DNA from: Leptothoe sp034932105
GTDB lineage: Bacteria > Cyanobacteriota > Cyanobacteriia > Phormidesmidales > Phormidesmidaceae
Direction of reading: 5' to 3'
Assembly: GCF_034932105.1 (NCBI RefSeq)
Contig: NZ_JAYGIG010000114.1
Span: forward strand, 124,001-188,000
DNA length: 64,000 nucleotides
The notes under the pieces are model-generated. The model made no database searches. It saw only the letters and a program-made list of their open reading frames with translations, and had not been told where the DNA came from. Below are positions 43,887 to 52,373 of this stretch, one piece after another. A program made the translations under genes and the position numbers. Position 1 is the first letter of the stretch. The number at the start of each line of letters is the position of its first letter.

Positions 43887-44582
43887 ATGTATTCATCAAT
43901 GTTTCATCCTTGCCACAGTACAAAAGAGTCGGCCCTGTCCGGTTCTAGGCTGTCTGGTGGCAATGACGGAGCAAGCAATATGCTGCCGATAGTTTTAGAG
44001 CAATCAGGACGCGGCGAACGAGCTTTTGATATCTATTCGCGGCTCCTTAGGGAGAGGATTGTTTTTCTAGGCAGTGGTGTAGACGATACTTTGGCCGACT
44101 CGATTGTGGCTCAGCTACTTTATTTGGACGCTGAAGACCCTGAGAAAGATGTTCAGATTTACATCAATTCTCCAGGGGGATCCATTACAGCGGGCATGGC
44201 CATATACGACACGATGCAGCAAATTCGTCCGGATGTCGTAACCATTTGCTTTGGATTAGCTGCTAGTATGGGGGCATTTTTGCTATCTGGCGGCGCTAAG
44301 GGGAAACGAATGGCCTTGCCGAGTGCTCGTATCATGATTCACCAGCCCCTAGGGGGGGCTCAGGGACAAGCGGTTGATATTGAGATCCAAGCTCGAGAAA
44401 TTTTATATTTGAAGCAACGATTAAATGAGTTACTGGCTGGTCATACTGGGCAGCCTTTGGACAAGATAGCAGAAGACACCGAGCGGGATTTCTTTATGTC
44501 TGCCGCTGATGCCGCTGATTATGGTTTGATTGACACCGTGATTTCTCGAGATACTGCTGCCAATTTGATGTCAACGCACTAG
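43887..44582 (+). CDS. clpP: ATP-dependent Clp protease proteolytic subunit
   Basis: 231 residues. Serine protease with catalytic Ser in GLAASMGAFLL, His in MIHQPLGGAQGQA and a downstream Asp. YINSPGGSITAGMAIYDTMQ is typical. The N-terminal 30 residues before MLPIVLEQSGRGERAFDIYSRLL are variable; starts at 43899 or 43980 are possible. Cyanobacteria have several ClpPs; the one next to clpX is usually called ClpP2. The clpX start is 12 bp downstream, so the two are one operon. Confidence 0.95.
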   Translation: MYSSMFHPCHSTKESALSGSRLSGGNDGASNMLPIVLEQSGRGERAFDIYSRLLRERIVFLGSGVDDTLADSIVAQLLYLDAEDPEKDVQIYINSPGGSITAGMAIYDTMQQIRPDVVTICFGLAASMGAFLLSGGAKGKRMALPSARIMIHQPLGGAQGQAVDIEIQAREILYLKQRLNELLAGHTGQPLDKIAEDTERDFFMSAADAADYGLIDTVISRDTAANLMSTH

Positions 44583-44594
44583 GTTAGGGCAAAT

Positions 44595-45941
44595 ATGTCT
44601 AAGTATGACTCCCATCTTAAATGTTCCTTCTGCGGTAAGTCTCAGGAACAGGTGCGAAAGCTAATTGCTGGTCCAGGAGTTTATATATGTGACGAGTGTG
44701 TTGACCTTTGCAATGAAATCTTAGACGAAGAACTTTTTGATTCCAGTTCTGCCGTTACACCTCCGGCTCCTCGTAGGGAGCAACCTCCTGAGCGTGGTCG
44801 TAAATCGCCATCTCATATTTCCCTGAGTCAAATTCCTAAGCCTCGGGATATTAAATCCTATTTGGATGAGCATGTGATTGGTCAAAATGAGGCCAAAAAA
44901 GTGCTGTCTGTGGCGGTCTATAACCACTACAAACGCCTGAGCTATGTTCAGTCGGGTGGTGATCCGGGAGAAGATAGTGTAGAACTGCAAAAATCGAATA
45001 TTTTATTGATTGGTCCAACCGGGTCAGGAAAAACTCTGTTAGCTCAAACCCTGGCCAAAATTTTAGATGTGCCCTTTGCGGTAGCCGATGCAACTACGCT
45101 GACCGAAGCCGGTTATGTAGGGGAAGATGTTGAGAATATTTTGTTGCGGCTTTTGCAGGTAGCAGACCTGGATGTCGAAGAAGCTCAGAGGGGCATCATT
45201 TATATCGACGAAATTGATAAGATTGCTCGCAAAAGTGAGAATCCATCGATTACTAGGGATGTATCTGGAGAGGGGGTGCAGCAGGCTCTGCTCAAGATGT
45301 TGGAGGGTACGATAGCTAATGTTCCTCCCCAAGGTGGCCGCAAACATCCTTATCAAGACTGTATCCAGATTGACACTAGCAATATTTTATTTATTTGCGG
45401 TGGTGCATTTGTGGGGCTTGACAAAATTATTGAGCAACGGATTGGCAAAAAATCCATGGGTTTTGTACAAGGTTCGGCAGATAACCAGACTCAGTTCAAT
45501 CGTGATCAGCGAACGGCCAATGTATTAAAGGATTTAGAAGCTGATGATATTGTCAAGTTTGGGATGATTCCTGAGTTTATTGGCCGAATTCCTGCAATTT
45601 CAGTGCTGAATCATCTGGATGAAGATGCGTTGATGGCTATTTTGACAGAGCCTAAAAATGCTCTGATCAAGCAATTCCAGAAACTAATGCTGATGGATAA
45701 TGTAAATCTGGAATTTAAGCCAGATGCTATTCGAGCGATTGCCCAGGAAGGTTATCGTCGCAAGACGGGGGCACGGGCCCTGCGCAGCATTATTGAGGAA
45801 ATTATGCTTGACATTATGTACGAGCTGCCTTCAAGGAAAGATACAAAGCGTTTTCAAATTACTCGGGACATGGTGGAGAAGCGTTCTACTGCAGAGCTTC
45901 TGGTACATCCTTCGTCATTGCCTAAGCCGGAATCTGCTTAG
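44595..45941 (+). CDS. clpX: ATP-dependent Clp protease ATP-binding subunit ClpX
   Basis: 448 residues. An N-terminal C4 zinc finger (CSFCGKSQEQVRKLIAGP...CDECVDLC) binds substrates and adaptors. AAA+ domain: Walker A GPTGSGKT near residue 142, Walker B IIYIDEIDKI, pore loop GYVGED and SGEGVQQALLKMLEG. The IGF-type ClpP-docking loop reads RIGKKSMGF. It unfolds tagged proteins, including SsrA-tagged chains, for ClpP; smpB of the tagging system lies about 4 kb downstream. Confidence 0.97.
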   Translation: MSKYDSHLKCSFCGKSQEQVRKLIAGPGVYICDECVDLCNEILDEELFDSSSAVTPPAPRREQPPERGRKSPSHISLSQIPKPRDIKSYLDEHVIGQNEAKKVLSVAVYNHYKRLSYVQSGGDPGEDSVELQKSNILLIGPTGSGKTLLAQTLAKILDVPFAVADATTLTEAGYVGEDVENILLRLLQVADLDVEEAQRGIIYIDEIDKIARKSENPSITRDVSGEGVQQALLKMLEGTIANVPPQGGRKHPYQDCIQIDTSNILFICGGAFVGLDKIIEQRIGKKSMGFVQGSADNQTQFNRDQRTANVLKDLEADDIVKFGMIPEFIGRIPAISVLNHLDEDALMAILTEPKNALIKQFQKLMLMDNVNLEFKPDAIRAIAQEGYRRKTGARALRSIIEEIMLDIMYELPSRKDTKRFQITRDMVEKRSTAELLVHPSSLPKPESA

Positions 45942-46089
45942 ATCCTATCAAGTTGTACCTTCGGGTTGTCTGGATAACCAGTCCAACTTTTTAGATGTGG
46001 GCAAGGTTTAATTAAAACCGAGCATTATCTAGTTTAGTTTCCCTGAATGGGATTCTATATGGAATATTGCTGTCCTGAAGGGTTGTGCC

Positions 46090-46941
46090 ATGGCTTACGT
46101 AACGCTCAATGGAGTTGATCATTATTACGAATGGATTTGTGATGGCCCCCAAGGGCATCGGCCTACCCTTGTATTTCTCCATGGATGGGGAGGTTCAGCT
46201 CGGTATTGGGAACGTACAGCTCAGGTAATGAAGCAGGATTTTGACTGCTTGCTATACGACTTACGAGGGTTTGGGCGCTCTTCGGCTGCTCAGAACATGA
46301 CACCTGATTTGGGTGAGTTAGAGAGTTTTGCTGACGATCTTGAATGCCTGCTGGCTACCTTAAAGTTAGATCGTGTATTTATCAGCGCCCATTCCATGGG
46401 GGCTTCGGTGGCTCTGTATTTCCTCAGCCGTTATCCCCAACAGGTAAATAGGGCGATTCTTACTTGCAATGGCTCCTTTGAGTATGATGAGCTTGCTTTT
46501 AAGGCGTTTCACCAGTTTGGCGGTTATGTCGTGATGTTTCGGCCATCGTGGCTGGCTCGGATTCCATTGGCCCCTCAAATGTTTATGTCGCGGTTTCTCA
46601 AAGGGCAAATTCCCTATGCTGATAAAAAGGTATTCTTGAACGATTTTTTACAAGCTGATCAAGCGACAGCCTTAGGGACCTTAAAGGCTTCGGTCAGTAA
46701 ACATGCTACAGAAGCAATGCCCCGAGCTTTTTCCGCTATTAGTGTGCCGACATTGCTCATATCTGGGCAATACGACAGAATTACCCCAGCGGAGCTAGGG
46801 CGTCAGGCTGCTTCCCTGAATCCCAACATTGAATACTTTGAAGTACCAGAAACTGGTCATTTCCCAATGCTCGAAGATGCCACAACTTATCTGTCGATAT
46901 TTAAAGACTTTCTGCATGGTCAATCGCTAGCACAGCATTAG
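46090..46941 (+). CDS. Alpha/beta-hydrolase fold protein
   Basis: 283 residues. HGWGGSARYWER gives the oxyanion region, AHSMGAS the nucleophile elbow (Ser near residue 101), SGQYDRITPAE the acid, and ETGHFPMLED the catalytic His. All triad members are present, so it should be an active hydrolase. The substrate cannot be told from sequence. It follows clpX by 148 bp and may be read from its own promoter. Confidence 0.88.
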   Translation: MAYVTLNGVDHYYEWICDGPQGHRPTLVFLHGWGGSARYWERTAQVMKQDFDCLLYDLRGFGRSSAAQNMTPDLGELESFADDLECLLATLKLDRVFISAHSMGASVALYFLSRYPQQVNRAILTCNGSFEYDELAFKAFHQFGGYVVMFRPSWLARIPLAPQMFMSRFLKGQIPYADKKVFLNDFLQADQATALGTLKASVSKHATEAMPRAFSAISVPTLLISGQYDRITPAELGRQAASLNPNIEYFEVPETGHFPMLEDATTYLSIFKDFLHGQSLAQH

Positions 46942-47638
46942 AGGGCTTGTTGAGGCTCAACTTCCGCTTTGCTACCGTGGTTGTAAGGCTATTGAAGGAT
47001 TGTATGCTCACGTTTTGCCACCAGTGACTTGCCAGGACATGAAAGGACTGTATGGGATGATCAGTCCTTAGTCGGGTTGGCTAAATCCTCATCTGAAAAG
47101 GACTGATGTTTAGGTATGAGAGTAGATTTACCAATGTGATGTTCAACATTTTTTTTGACGAAAAAAGTTACATAGATAAACCTTGATGGGAACTCTTAAT
47201 ACAAGCAAGTGACGCAACTATTCTAATTTAGGAAAACCCTTTTCAGACTCTGAGCTATAGGTCTGAAAGATATTTGTTCTATAGGAACATTATGATCGAT
47301 TCTGAAATTATTGAAAAATAGATGTAAAAGCCTAGAACTTATTTGAAATTGATCTAAATAACTAACCTATACAAGTAAAAGAAAATAAAAAATAATTTTT
47401 TATAAAAATCTATTCTTTAGGAAAATGTACTGGTTAGATCGCATTAATGTATTTTACCGTATGCATTTGAAAGATCTGAAACTAAGTAATTATTTAAACA
47501 GCCAGGGTGAATATACGGAGTATCTCAGGAAATTCATAGACTGAGTCCCGTAATCCAACGATGGTGAGGTTAAGTCAACATCCCGACAATGTACTTAAAT
47601 CACGATTTAACTCCCTGACACAGGATATTTAGCACACT
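46942..47638. other. AT-rich region upstream of sigF
   Basis: About 700 bp, clearly richer in A/T than its neighbours between 47100 and 47450. No standard gene. A 39-codon frame (47425-47544) is listed separately. Confidence 0.5.
47425..47544 (+). CDS. Possible 39-residue small protein upstream of sigF
   Basis: ATG 47425 to TGA 47542-47544. The peptide (MYWLDRINVFYRMHLKDL, then a polar tail ending EYLRKFID) has a balanced, amphipathic composition, unusual for random A/T-rich DNA. AGGA lies only two bases before the ATG, which is closer than ideal. No family recognised; it may be chance. Confidence 0.25.
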   Translation: MYWLDRINVFYRMHLKDLKLSNYLNSQGEYTEYLRKFID

Positions 47639-48424
47639 ATGGCTACTCAAACCTCATCGCTTCGCTCTCGTGGGATGGAGATGCTGATGGCATATAAGCA
47701 AAGGCCATCAATCAAATTGCGTAATGATTTAGTTCGCTTAAATGCAGGTTTGGTTCGGAAAATAGCGCATCGCGTCAGTCATCAATGCGCCGAGCCCTAT
47801 GAGGACCTTGAACAGATTGGTTATCTTGGTTTGATTCGCGCGATTGAGCGATTTGACCCAAGTCAGGGATGCGCTTTTAGTTCCTTTGCGGTTCCCTACA
47901 TTCGCGGTGAAATGCTTCATTTCCTAAGGGATCGGGGTTCCACTGTTAAAATCCCTCGTCGTTGGCAGGATTTACAAAAGGCGAGTCAGAAAATGCAGGC
48001 CGATTTGCTGCGGCATTACGGTCGTCAACCTTCTGATTATGAAATGGCGGATGCTCTTGCCATTTCGGTTAAGGAGTGGCGTCAGGTCAAGATGGCTAAT
48101 AAAAACCGTATGCCCCTCAGTTTGGATGCAACGGTGTGTCACCAAACTGATTCAACGATTACCCTGGGAGACACTCTGCCCGATGTGCATTATCAGCTAC
48201 TGCAAGCTTTGGAAGAAGATCGGCAGCAGCTACAGCGGGCGCTGAGTCAGCTAGAGGAGAAAACCCGTTCGGCCATTGAGTTTGTCTTTTTTAAGGGGCT
48301 TTCCCGTAAGGAAGTGGCTGAGCGCATTGGGGTTAGTCCGATGACGGTAACTCGTCGCATTCAACGGGGGGTGGATCAAATGATTACTTATTTGCAACCC
48401 CAGGCATTGCAAACGGACCCTTAA
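47639..48424 (+). CDS. sigF: Group 3 RNA polymerase sigma factor SigF
   Basis: 261 residues. Region 2 (EPYEDLEQIGYLGLIRAIERFDPSQGCAFSSFAVPYIRGEMLHFLRDRG), region 3 and region 4 with a helix-turn-helix (LSRKEVAERIGVSPMTVTRRIQRG) are all present; region 1 is absent. The sequence is of the cyanobacterial SigF type (related to Bacillus SigB/SigF), tied in model cyanobacteria to motility, pilus genes and stress. No anti-sigma gene is adjacent. Confidence 0.93.
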   Translation: MATQTSSLRSRGMEMLMAYKQRPSIKLRNDLVRLNAGLVRKIAHRVSHQCAEPYEDLEQIGYLGLIRAIERFDPSQGCAFSSFAVPYIRGEMLHFLRDRGSTVKIPRRWQDLQKASQKMQADLLRHYGRQPSDYEMADALAISVKEWRQVKMANKNRMPLSLDATVCHQTDSTITLGDTLPDVHYQLLQALEEDRQQLQRALSQLEEKTRSAIEFVFFKGLSRKEVAERIGVSPMTVTRRIQRGVDQMITYLQPQALQTDP

Positions 48425-48456
48425 ATTAGTCGGCAGCATCAATCATCAGTGGCTAT

Positions 48457-48490
48457 AAGTGGCGGCGTGGGTTATCCCACGCCGCCACTT
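48457..48490 (+). terminator. Terminator-like hairpin after sigF
   Basis: Perfect 15-bp GC-rich arms (48457-48471 and 48476-48490) with a four-base loop. No T-run follows; a 10-bp tandem repeat (gtgtattgag twice, 48491-48510) does. Confidence 0.65.
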
Positions 48491-48510
48491 GTGTATTGAG
48501 GTGTATTGAG
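48491..48510. repeat. 10-bp exact tandem duplication
   Basis: gtgtattgag is repeated back to back directly after the sigF hairpin. Confidence 0.85.
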
Positions 48511-48571
48511 GGGCAGTCTCCTGAACGGGTGTAATAAAATCAATAGGTGTGGCATAGGGGAGATAGGAAGC

Positions 48572-50107
48572 GTGGCACCTAAAGGGAATAACTGGAACGC
48601 CACGGATAAAGCAGCATGTAGCCAGCTGCAGGCTCAGTTGGCTACATGCTGGCAAGCGATTGATTGTTTTGATCGGGCCCCTAGACAGATTTTGGTTGTG
48701 CCTTCCCTCAGTTTGGATCAGGAGGAATTAGCCAAGGTAGAGGGGGTGCATCACTATGAAGAGCGTTTGCTATTTGCGTTGCTTCATCTGCGGAACCCCA
48801 ATACGTCTTTGATCTATGTGACGTCCCAACCGCTGCATCCCAGCATTGTGGATTATTATTTGGAGCTATTGCCGGGGATTCCTAGTTCCCATGCCCAGAA
48901 ACGCTTGCGCTTATTTTCTACCTATGATGGCTCGCAGCGGCCCTTGACTGAGAAAATTTTGGGCCGACCGCGTTTAATCGAGCGTATTCGTCATTGCCTT
49001 TCCCCTCAGGAGGCGTACATGGTGTGTTACAACTCTACGGACTGGGAGCAGCGGTTGGCTCTGGCCTTAAATATTCCGCTCATGGCTTTGCCTCCAACCT
49101 TGTTGGAGTTAGGGACTAAGGCCGGTAGTCGGGAGATTTTTGCTGCCTGTGGTGTGCCTCATCCAGAAGGAAGTGGTCTCTATCAGGCTCCTCAGGATCT
49201 GGCTAGGGCTGCGGCTCAGCTTTGGGAGCGGCAACCAGGTTTAAAGCGCATTGTTATTAAGCTGAATGAAGGATTTTCGGGGGAGGGGAATGCCCTGCTG
49301 ATGTTGGAGCCATTAGCTGGCGTTGCTCCTGGTATGGCATCCCATCATGACCGGGTGAATGCTGTACTGAAGGCTTTGATGAATATGCGTTTTCAGTATG
49401 TGCATGAAACTTGGCAGCATTTTAGTCGCAAAATTGGGGAGTTGGGTGCGATCGCAGAAGCCTTCATTGAAGGCGACATCAAGCGCTCCCCTAGTGTCCA
49501 GGGCCATATCAATCCGTTTGGCGATGTGGAGATCCTCTCCACCCACGACCAAATCCTCGGTGGGCCAGATGGCCAAATCTTTTTGGGCTGTCGGTTCCCC
49601 GCCGATCAGGCCTATCGTATGGAACTCCAGGAAATGGGGCTGCGGGTGGGGGAAATCTTAGCTCAGCGCGGAGCCCTGGAGCGCTACAGCGTTGATTTCA
49701 TTGCGGTGAAATCAGGGCAATGCTGGGAATTAAATGCCATCGAAATCAATTTGCGCAAGGGCGGCACCACCCACCCCTTTATGGCCCTACAGCTCTTGAC
49801 CAACGGTCGTTATAACCTCAAAGACGGCCAGTTTTATACCCCCCAAGGTCAACCCAAGTATTACCGAGCCTCGGATAACCTACAAAAAGACCAATATCGG
49901 GGACTGCTACCGGACGATTTGATGGACATCATCATGGTGGAACAGCTGCACTTTAATTCTATTGCCGGTACGGGCGCCGCTTTCCACCTCATGGGTTGCC
50001 TATCGGAACATGGCAAACTTGGCGTTACCTGCATTGGCAATACCCCCGAAGAAGCGGAGCAGATTTATGAACGGGTGGTCACCGTCCTAGATAGGGAAAC
50101 CAGCTAA
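48572..50107 (+). CDS. PGM1-related ATP-grasp peptide ligase-like protein
   Basis: 511 residues from GTG 48572, preceded by GGGAG and AGGA; the frame is open to a TTG at 48506. ATP-grasp features: RIVIKLNEGFSGEGNALL (nucleotide-binding), ELGAIAEAFIEG, and the metal-binding ELNAIEINLRKGGTTHP. The C-terminal part (HFNSIAGTGAAFHLMGCLSEHGKLGVTCIG) is the PGM1_C-like region. The family's namesake joins an amino acid-like unit to a peptide in pheganomycin synthesis. No peptide substrate gene is nearby, so the cyanobacterial role is unknown. Its stop overlaps the smpB stop by 4 bp. Confidence 0.82.
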   Translation: MAPKGNNWNATDKAACSQLQAQLATCWQAIDCFDRAPRQILVVPSLSLDQEELAKVEGVHHYEERLLFALLHLRNPNTSLIYVTSQPLHPSIVDYYLELLPGIPSSHAQKRLRLFSTYDGSQRPLTEKILGRPRLIERIRHCLSPQEAYMVCYNSTDWEQRLALALNIPLMALPPTLLELGTKAGSREIFAACGVPHPEGSGLYQAPQDLARAAAQLWERQPGLKRIVIKLNEGFSGEGNALLMLEPLAGVAPGMASHHDRVNAVLKALMNMRFQYVHETWQHFSRKIGELGAIAEAFIEGDIKRSPSVQGHINPFGDVEILSTHDQILGGPDGQIFLGCRFPADQAYRMELQEMGLRVGEILAQRGALERYSVDFIAVKSGQCWELNAIEINLRKGGTTHPFMALQLLTNGRYNLKDGQFYTPQGQPKYYRASDNLQKDQYRGLLPDDLMDIIMVEQLHFNSIAGTGAAFHLMGCLSEHGKLGVTCIGNTPEEAEQIYERVVTVLDRETS

Positions 50108-50589
50108 TTATTTTTCATCATGCGCTCAATGTCGCGTTTTTCCTGCTTTTGCTTCAGGGATTCCCGCTTATCGTGGAGCTTTTTACCGCGTCCAATGGCA
50201 ATGTTCACCTTAACGCGCCCCTTTTTTAGGTACAGCTTCATGGGCACTAAGGTGAGGCCCTTTTCTTCCACTTTGCCAATCAGTTTACGGATTTCTGCCT
50301 TGTGTAGCAGCAGCCGCCGTGGGCGGCGCGGCTCGTGGTTATAGGCCTGGTTGGTCATGTCATGGGGCGAAATGTGGACATTGAGCAGCCAAACTTCACC
50401 ATTTTTGACTTGGGCATAGCCATCACGCAGATTAACCTTGCCTGCCCGAATGGACTTTACCTCGGTGCCCTGGAGAGCAATTCCAGCTTCATAGCTATCT
50501 AAAATTTCGTAGGTAAACCGGGCCTGGCGATTATCAGCCATGATTTTAAAGCCGTCACTGGGCTGGGATTTTTTGTTTGTTTGCGCCAT
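50104..50589 (-). CDS. smpB: SsrA-binding protein
   Basis: 161 residues. It binds tmRNA and rescues stalled ribosomes. Typical segments: ARFTYEILDSYEAGIALQGTEVKSIRAGKVNLRDGYA, NVHISPH, RPRRLLLHKAEI, and a basic C-terminal tail (GKKLHDKRESLKQKQEKRDIERMMK) that enters the mRNA channel. The tmRNA gene itself is not in the window. ClpXP, which degrades tagged products, is encoded at 43.9-45.9 kb. Confidence 0.96.
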   Translation of the reverse strand: MAQTNKKSQPSDGFKIMADNRQARFTYEILDSYEAGIALQGTEVKSIRAGKVNLRDGYAQVKNGEVWLLNVHISPHDMTNQAYNHEPRRPRRLLLHKAEIRKLIGKVEEKGLTLVPMKLYLKKGRVKVNIAIGRGKKLHDKRESLKQKQEKRDIERMMKNN

Positions 50590-50640
50590 TGACCTAACTT
50601 CCCACCACTATCCAGAACACCCGGTCTGCCATTATACGAA

Positions 50641-50907
50641 CTATTCCACGACGACACACCATTCATGCAGCTCGTAGTTTACACAGCCGTTTTGAATCAG
50701 TGGGTCAGCTTGAACAATGGCTTCGGCCTCGGCTAGGGACGCCGCCTGGAATAGCAGCATGCCGCCGCCCCGCTCTGCCCAATAGCCAGTTTTCGCCCGA
50801 TGCCCTTTAGCGATGAGACCTTTGACATAGTCCACATGGGCTGGCACAAACTGATCAAAGGTGGCTTTATTGACAATGCCGTGCTCAATTTTGACAAACC
50901 AGACCAT
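50641..50907 (-). CDS. YciI-family protein
   Basis: 88 residues from ATG 50907 (a TTG lies two codons earlier). Dimeric alpha-beta YCII fold with PAHVDYVKGLIAKGH (the conserved His), GGGMLLFQAASLAEAEAIVQADPLIQNG and a C-terminal WCVVVE. Members are putative dehydratases or stress proteins; the role here is unknown. It lies 50 bp upstream of smpB on the same strand and may be co-transcribed. Confidence 0.88.
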   Translation of the reverse strand: MVWFVKIEHGIVNKATFDQFVPAHVDYVKGLIAKGHRAKTGYWAERGGGMLLFQAASLAEAEAIVQADPLIQNGCVNYELHEWCVVVE

Positions 50908-51044
50908 GAGCAAACAGATTGATAAAACGGTGTGGATAAAACAGCCTATTTATAGTCCCCTGGCACCTCGCCCTGGAAATAGGTACTGCAAAAGATTTGG
51001 CAAATATACTCAAGACATATTGTAGGAACATTGGGGTTCAAACC

Positions 51045-51626
51045 ATGGATTTGCAGCGATTCTTCATTGCCCTAGTGCCCCCACCTGAGATTCAAGCTTC
51101 AGTCAATGAGATTAAACGCTATTTTGACCAGTGCTATGGCTCCCGTCAGGCCCTGAATTCGCCCCCTCACATTACATTACAGGCACCCTTTGAGTGGTCT
51201 AACGAGCGGGACCTTAGGAGTCTGACGGAGGGATTGAGGGGGTTTGCGGCAGGTCAAGCGGGTATGGAGATCTCCCTCCGCAATTATGGAGTCTTTCCAC
51301 CCCATGTCATCTACATTGACGTGGTGCAAAGTCCAGGCCTAATGGGCCTCCAGAAAGACTTGGCGATGTTCATGGAAAATAGTTACGGCTTTGTAGATCG
51401 CCGCCATGCCAACTTTTGCCCCCACATGACCGTCGCCTTTCGGGACTTGACTAAAGCGGCTTTTGACCAAGCTTGGCCAGAGTTTCAGCAAAAGACGATC
51501 ACGTTTGACTTCATGGCCATGGAGCTCACCCTACTGTGCCATAACGATCGCCACTGGCAAATTTCTCAACGTTACCCTCTGGCTCCTATGGCCCCGCCCT
51601 CCAACCCAGAAGTAACCTCCAGTTAG
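51045..51626 (+). CDS. 2'-5' RNA ligase / 2H phosphoesterase family protein
   Basis: 193 residues from ATG 51045 (MDLQRFFIALVPP). Two HxT/S-phi motifs, PHITLQAPF and PHMTVAFRD, about 95 residues apart, form the 2H active site. The family contains LigT/ThpR (RNA 2',3'-cyclic phosphodiesterase). Substrate not deducible. An earlier TTG extends the frame to 50997 without added similarity. Confidence 0.85.
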   Translation: MDLQRFFIALVPPPEIQASVNEIKRYFDQCYGSRQALNSPPHITLQAPFEWSNERDLRSLTEGLRGFAAGQAGMEISLRNYGVFPPHVIYIDVVQSPGLMGLQKDLAMFMENSYGFVDRRHANFCPHMTVAFRDLTKAAFDQAWPEFQQKTITFDFMAMELTLLCHNDRHWQISQRYPLAPMAPPSNPEVTSS

Positions 51627-51666
51627 CGTTCTCCTCGGAGCAGATGGGATGATCTAGTGTGACAAT

Positions 51667-52293
51667 CTAGCCTTGATAGCACCAAGCGGCTTGGAAAAAG
51701 TCCCGTTCACACACCATGGCATGACGATAGGTGGACCGAATGAGCTCACTGTCTTCGGCATATTGGTCCACGATGGCTTCCAACAGACTGGCCAAGGGCT
51801 CAAACTCATCACTGCTGTAGGTGGCAATCCAGTCCCCATAGATATGGGTCGGCACCCCCCCTTGGGCCAACTGCTGCCCCAGGTAGGCATAGAGGCGCAT
51901 GCAGGGGGACATGGCGACTGCTGTCACTCCGATGGGCTGACTCCAGGCAGTCGCCAGTAAAAAATCCGTATATTGCCGGGTGGCCGTCCCTGGAGTTACC
52001 TGGGCTAAGTCCACCTGCCAGCTTTGGGCATAGCTTTGGTGTAGCTTAAGCTCCGCCAGGACTCCGGCGGCCAAATCATGAAACACATGGAAACTCTGCC
52101 ATGTGGGGGCTTTGGCCGCAGCAATGCTATAGGCCCTGGCAAAAGCTTCTAAAAAAAAAGCATCCTGGCCTACATAGTAGGCAAACGTCGCCTTGGGTAA
52201 CGTGCCATCCGCAATGCCTTGGACAAAAGGATGGTTCAGGCTATCGTTGGCCAGATCTAGGTGCTGTTGCCAAAGCTTAGAGGAAAGGGCCAT
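51667..52293 (-). CDS. tenA: TenA family protein (thiaminase II type)
   Basis: 208 residues from ATG 52293. An all-helical TenA fold: ALSSKLWQQHLDLANDSLNHPFVQGIADGTLPKATFAYYVGQDAFFLEAFARAYS. The conserved Cys is in MSPCMRLYAYLG, and a YxxE-type segment follows. TenA recovers HMP from degraded thiamin. There are no other thi genes nearby. The frame could begin at a TTG five codons earlier. Confidence 0.88.
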   Translation of the reverse strand: MALSSKLWQQHLDLANDSLNHPFVQGIADGTLPKATFAYYVGQDAFFLEAFARAYSIAAAKAPTWQSFHVFHDLAAGVLAELKLHQSYAQSWQVDLAQVTPGTATRQYTDFLLATAWSQPIGVTAVAMSPCMRLYAYLGQQLAQGGVPTHIYGDWIATYSSDEFEPLASLLEAIVDQYAEDSELIRSTYRHAMVCERDFFQAAWCYQG

Positions 52294-52373
52294 AGGGAAT
52301 GGGGGCAAATTGGTTTGCGGGTGACATTATAGAATTAACGGATACCTCCAACCCGATTTGCCCTAACTGCCCG

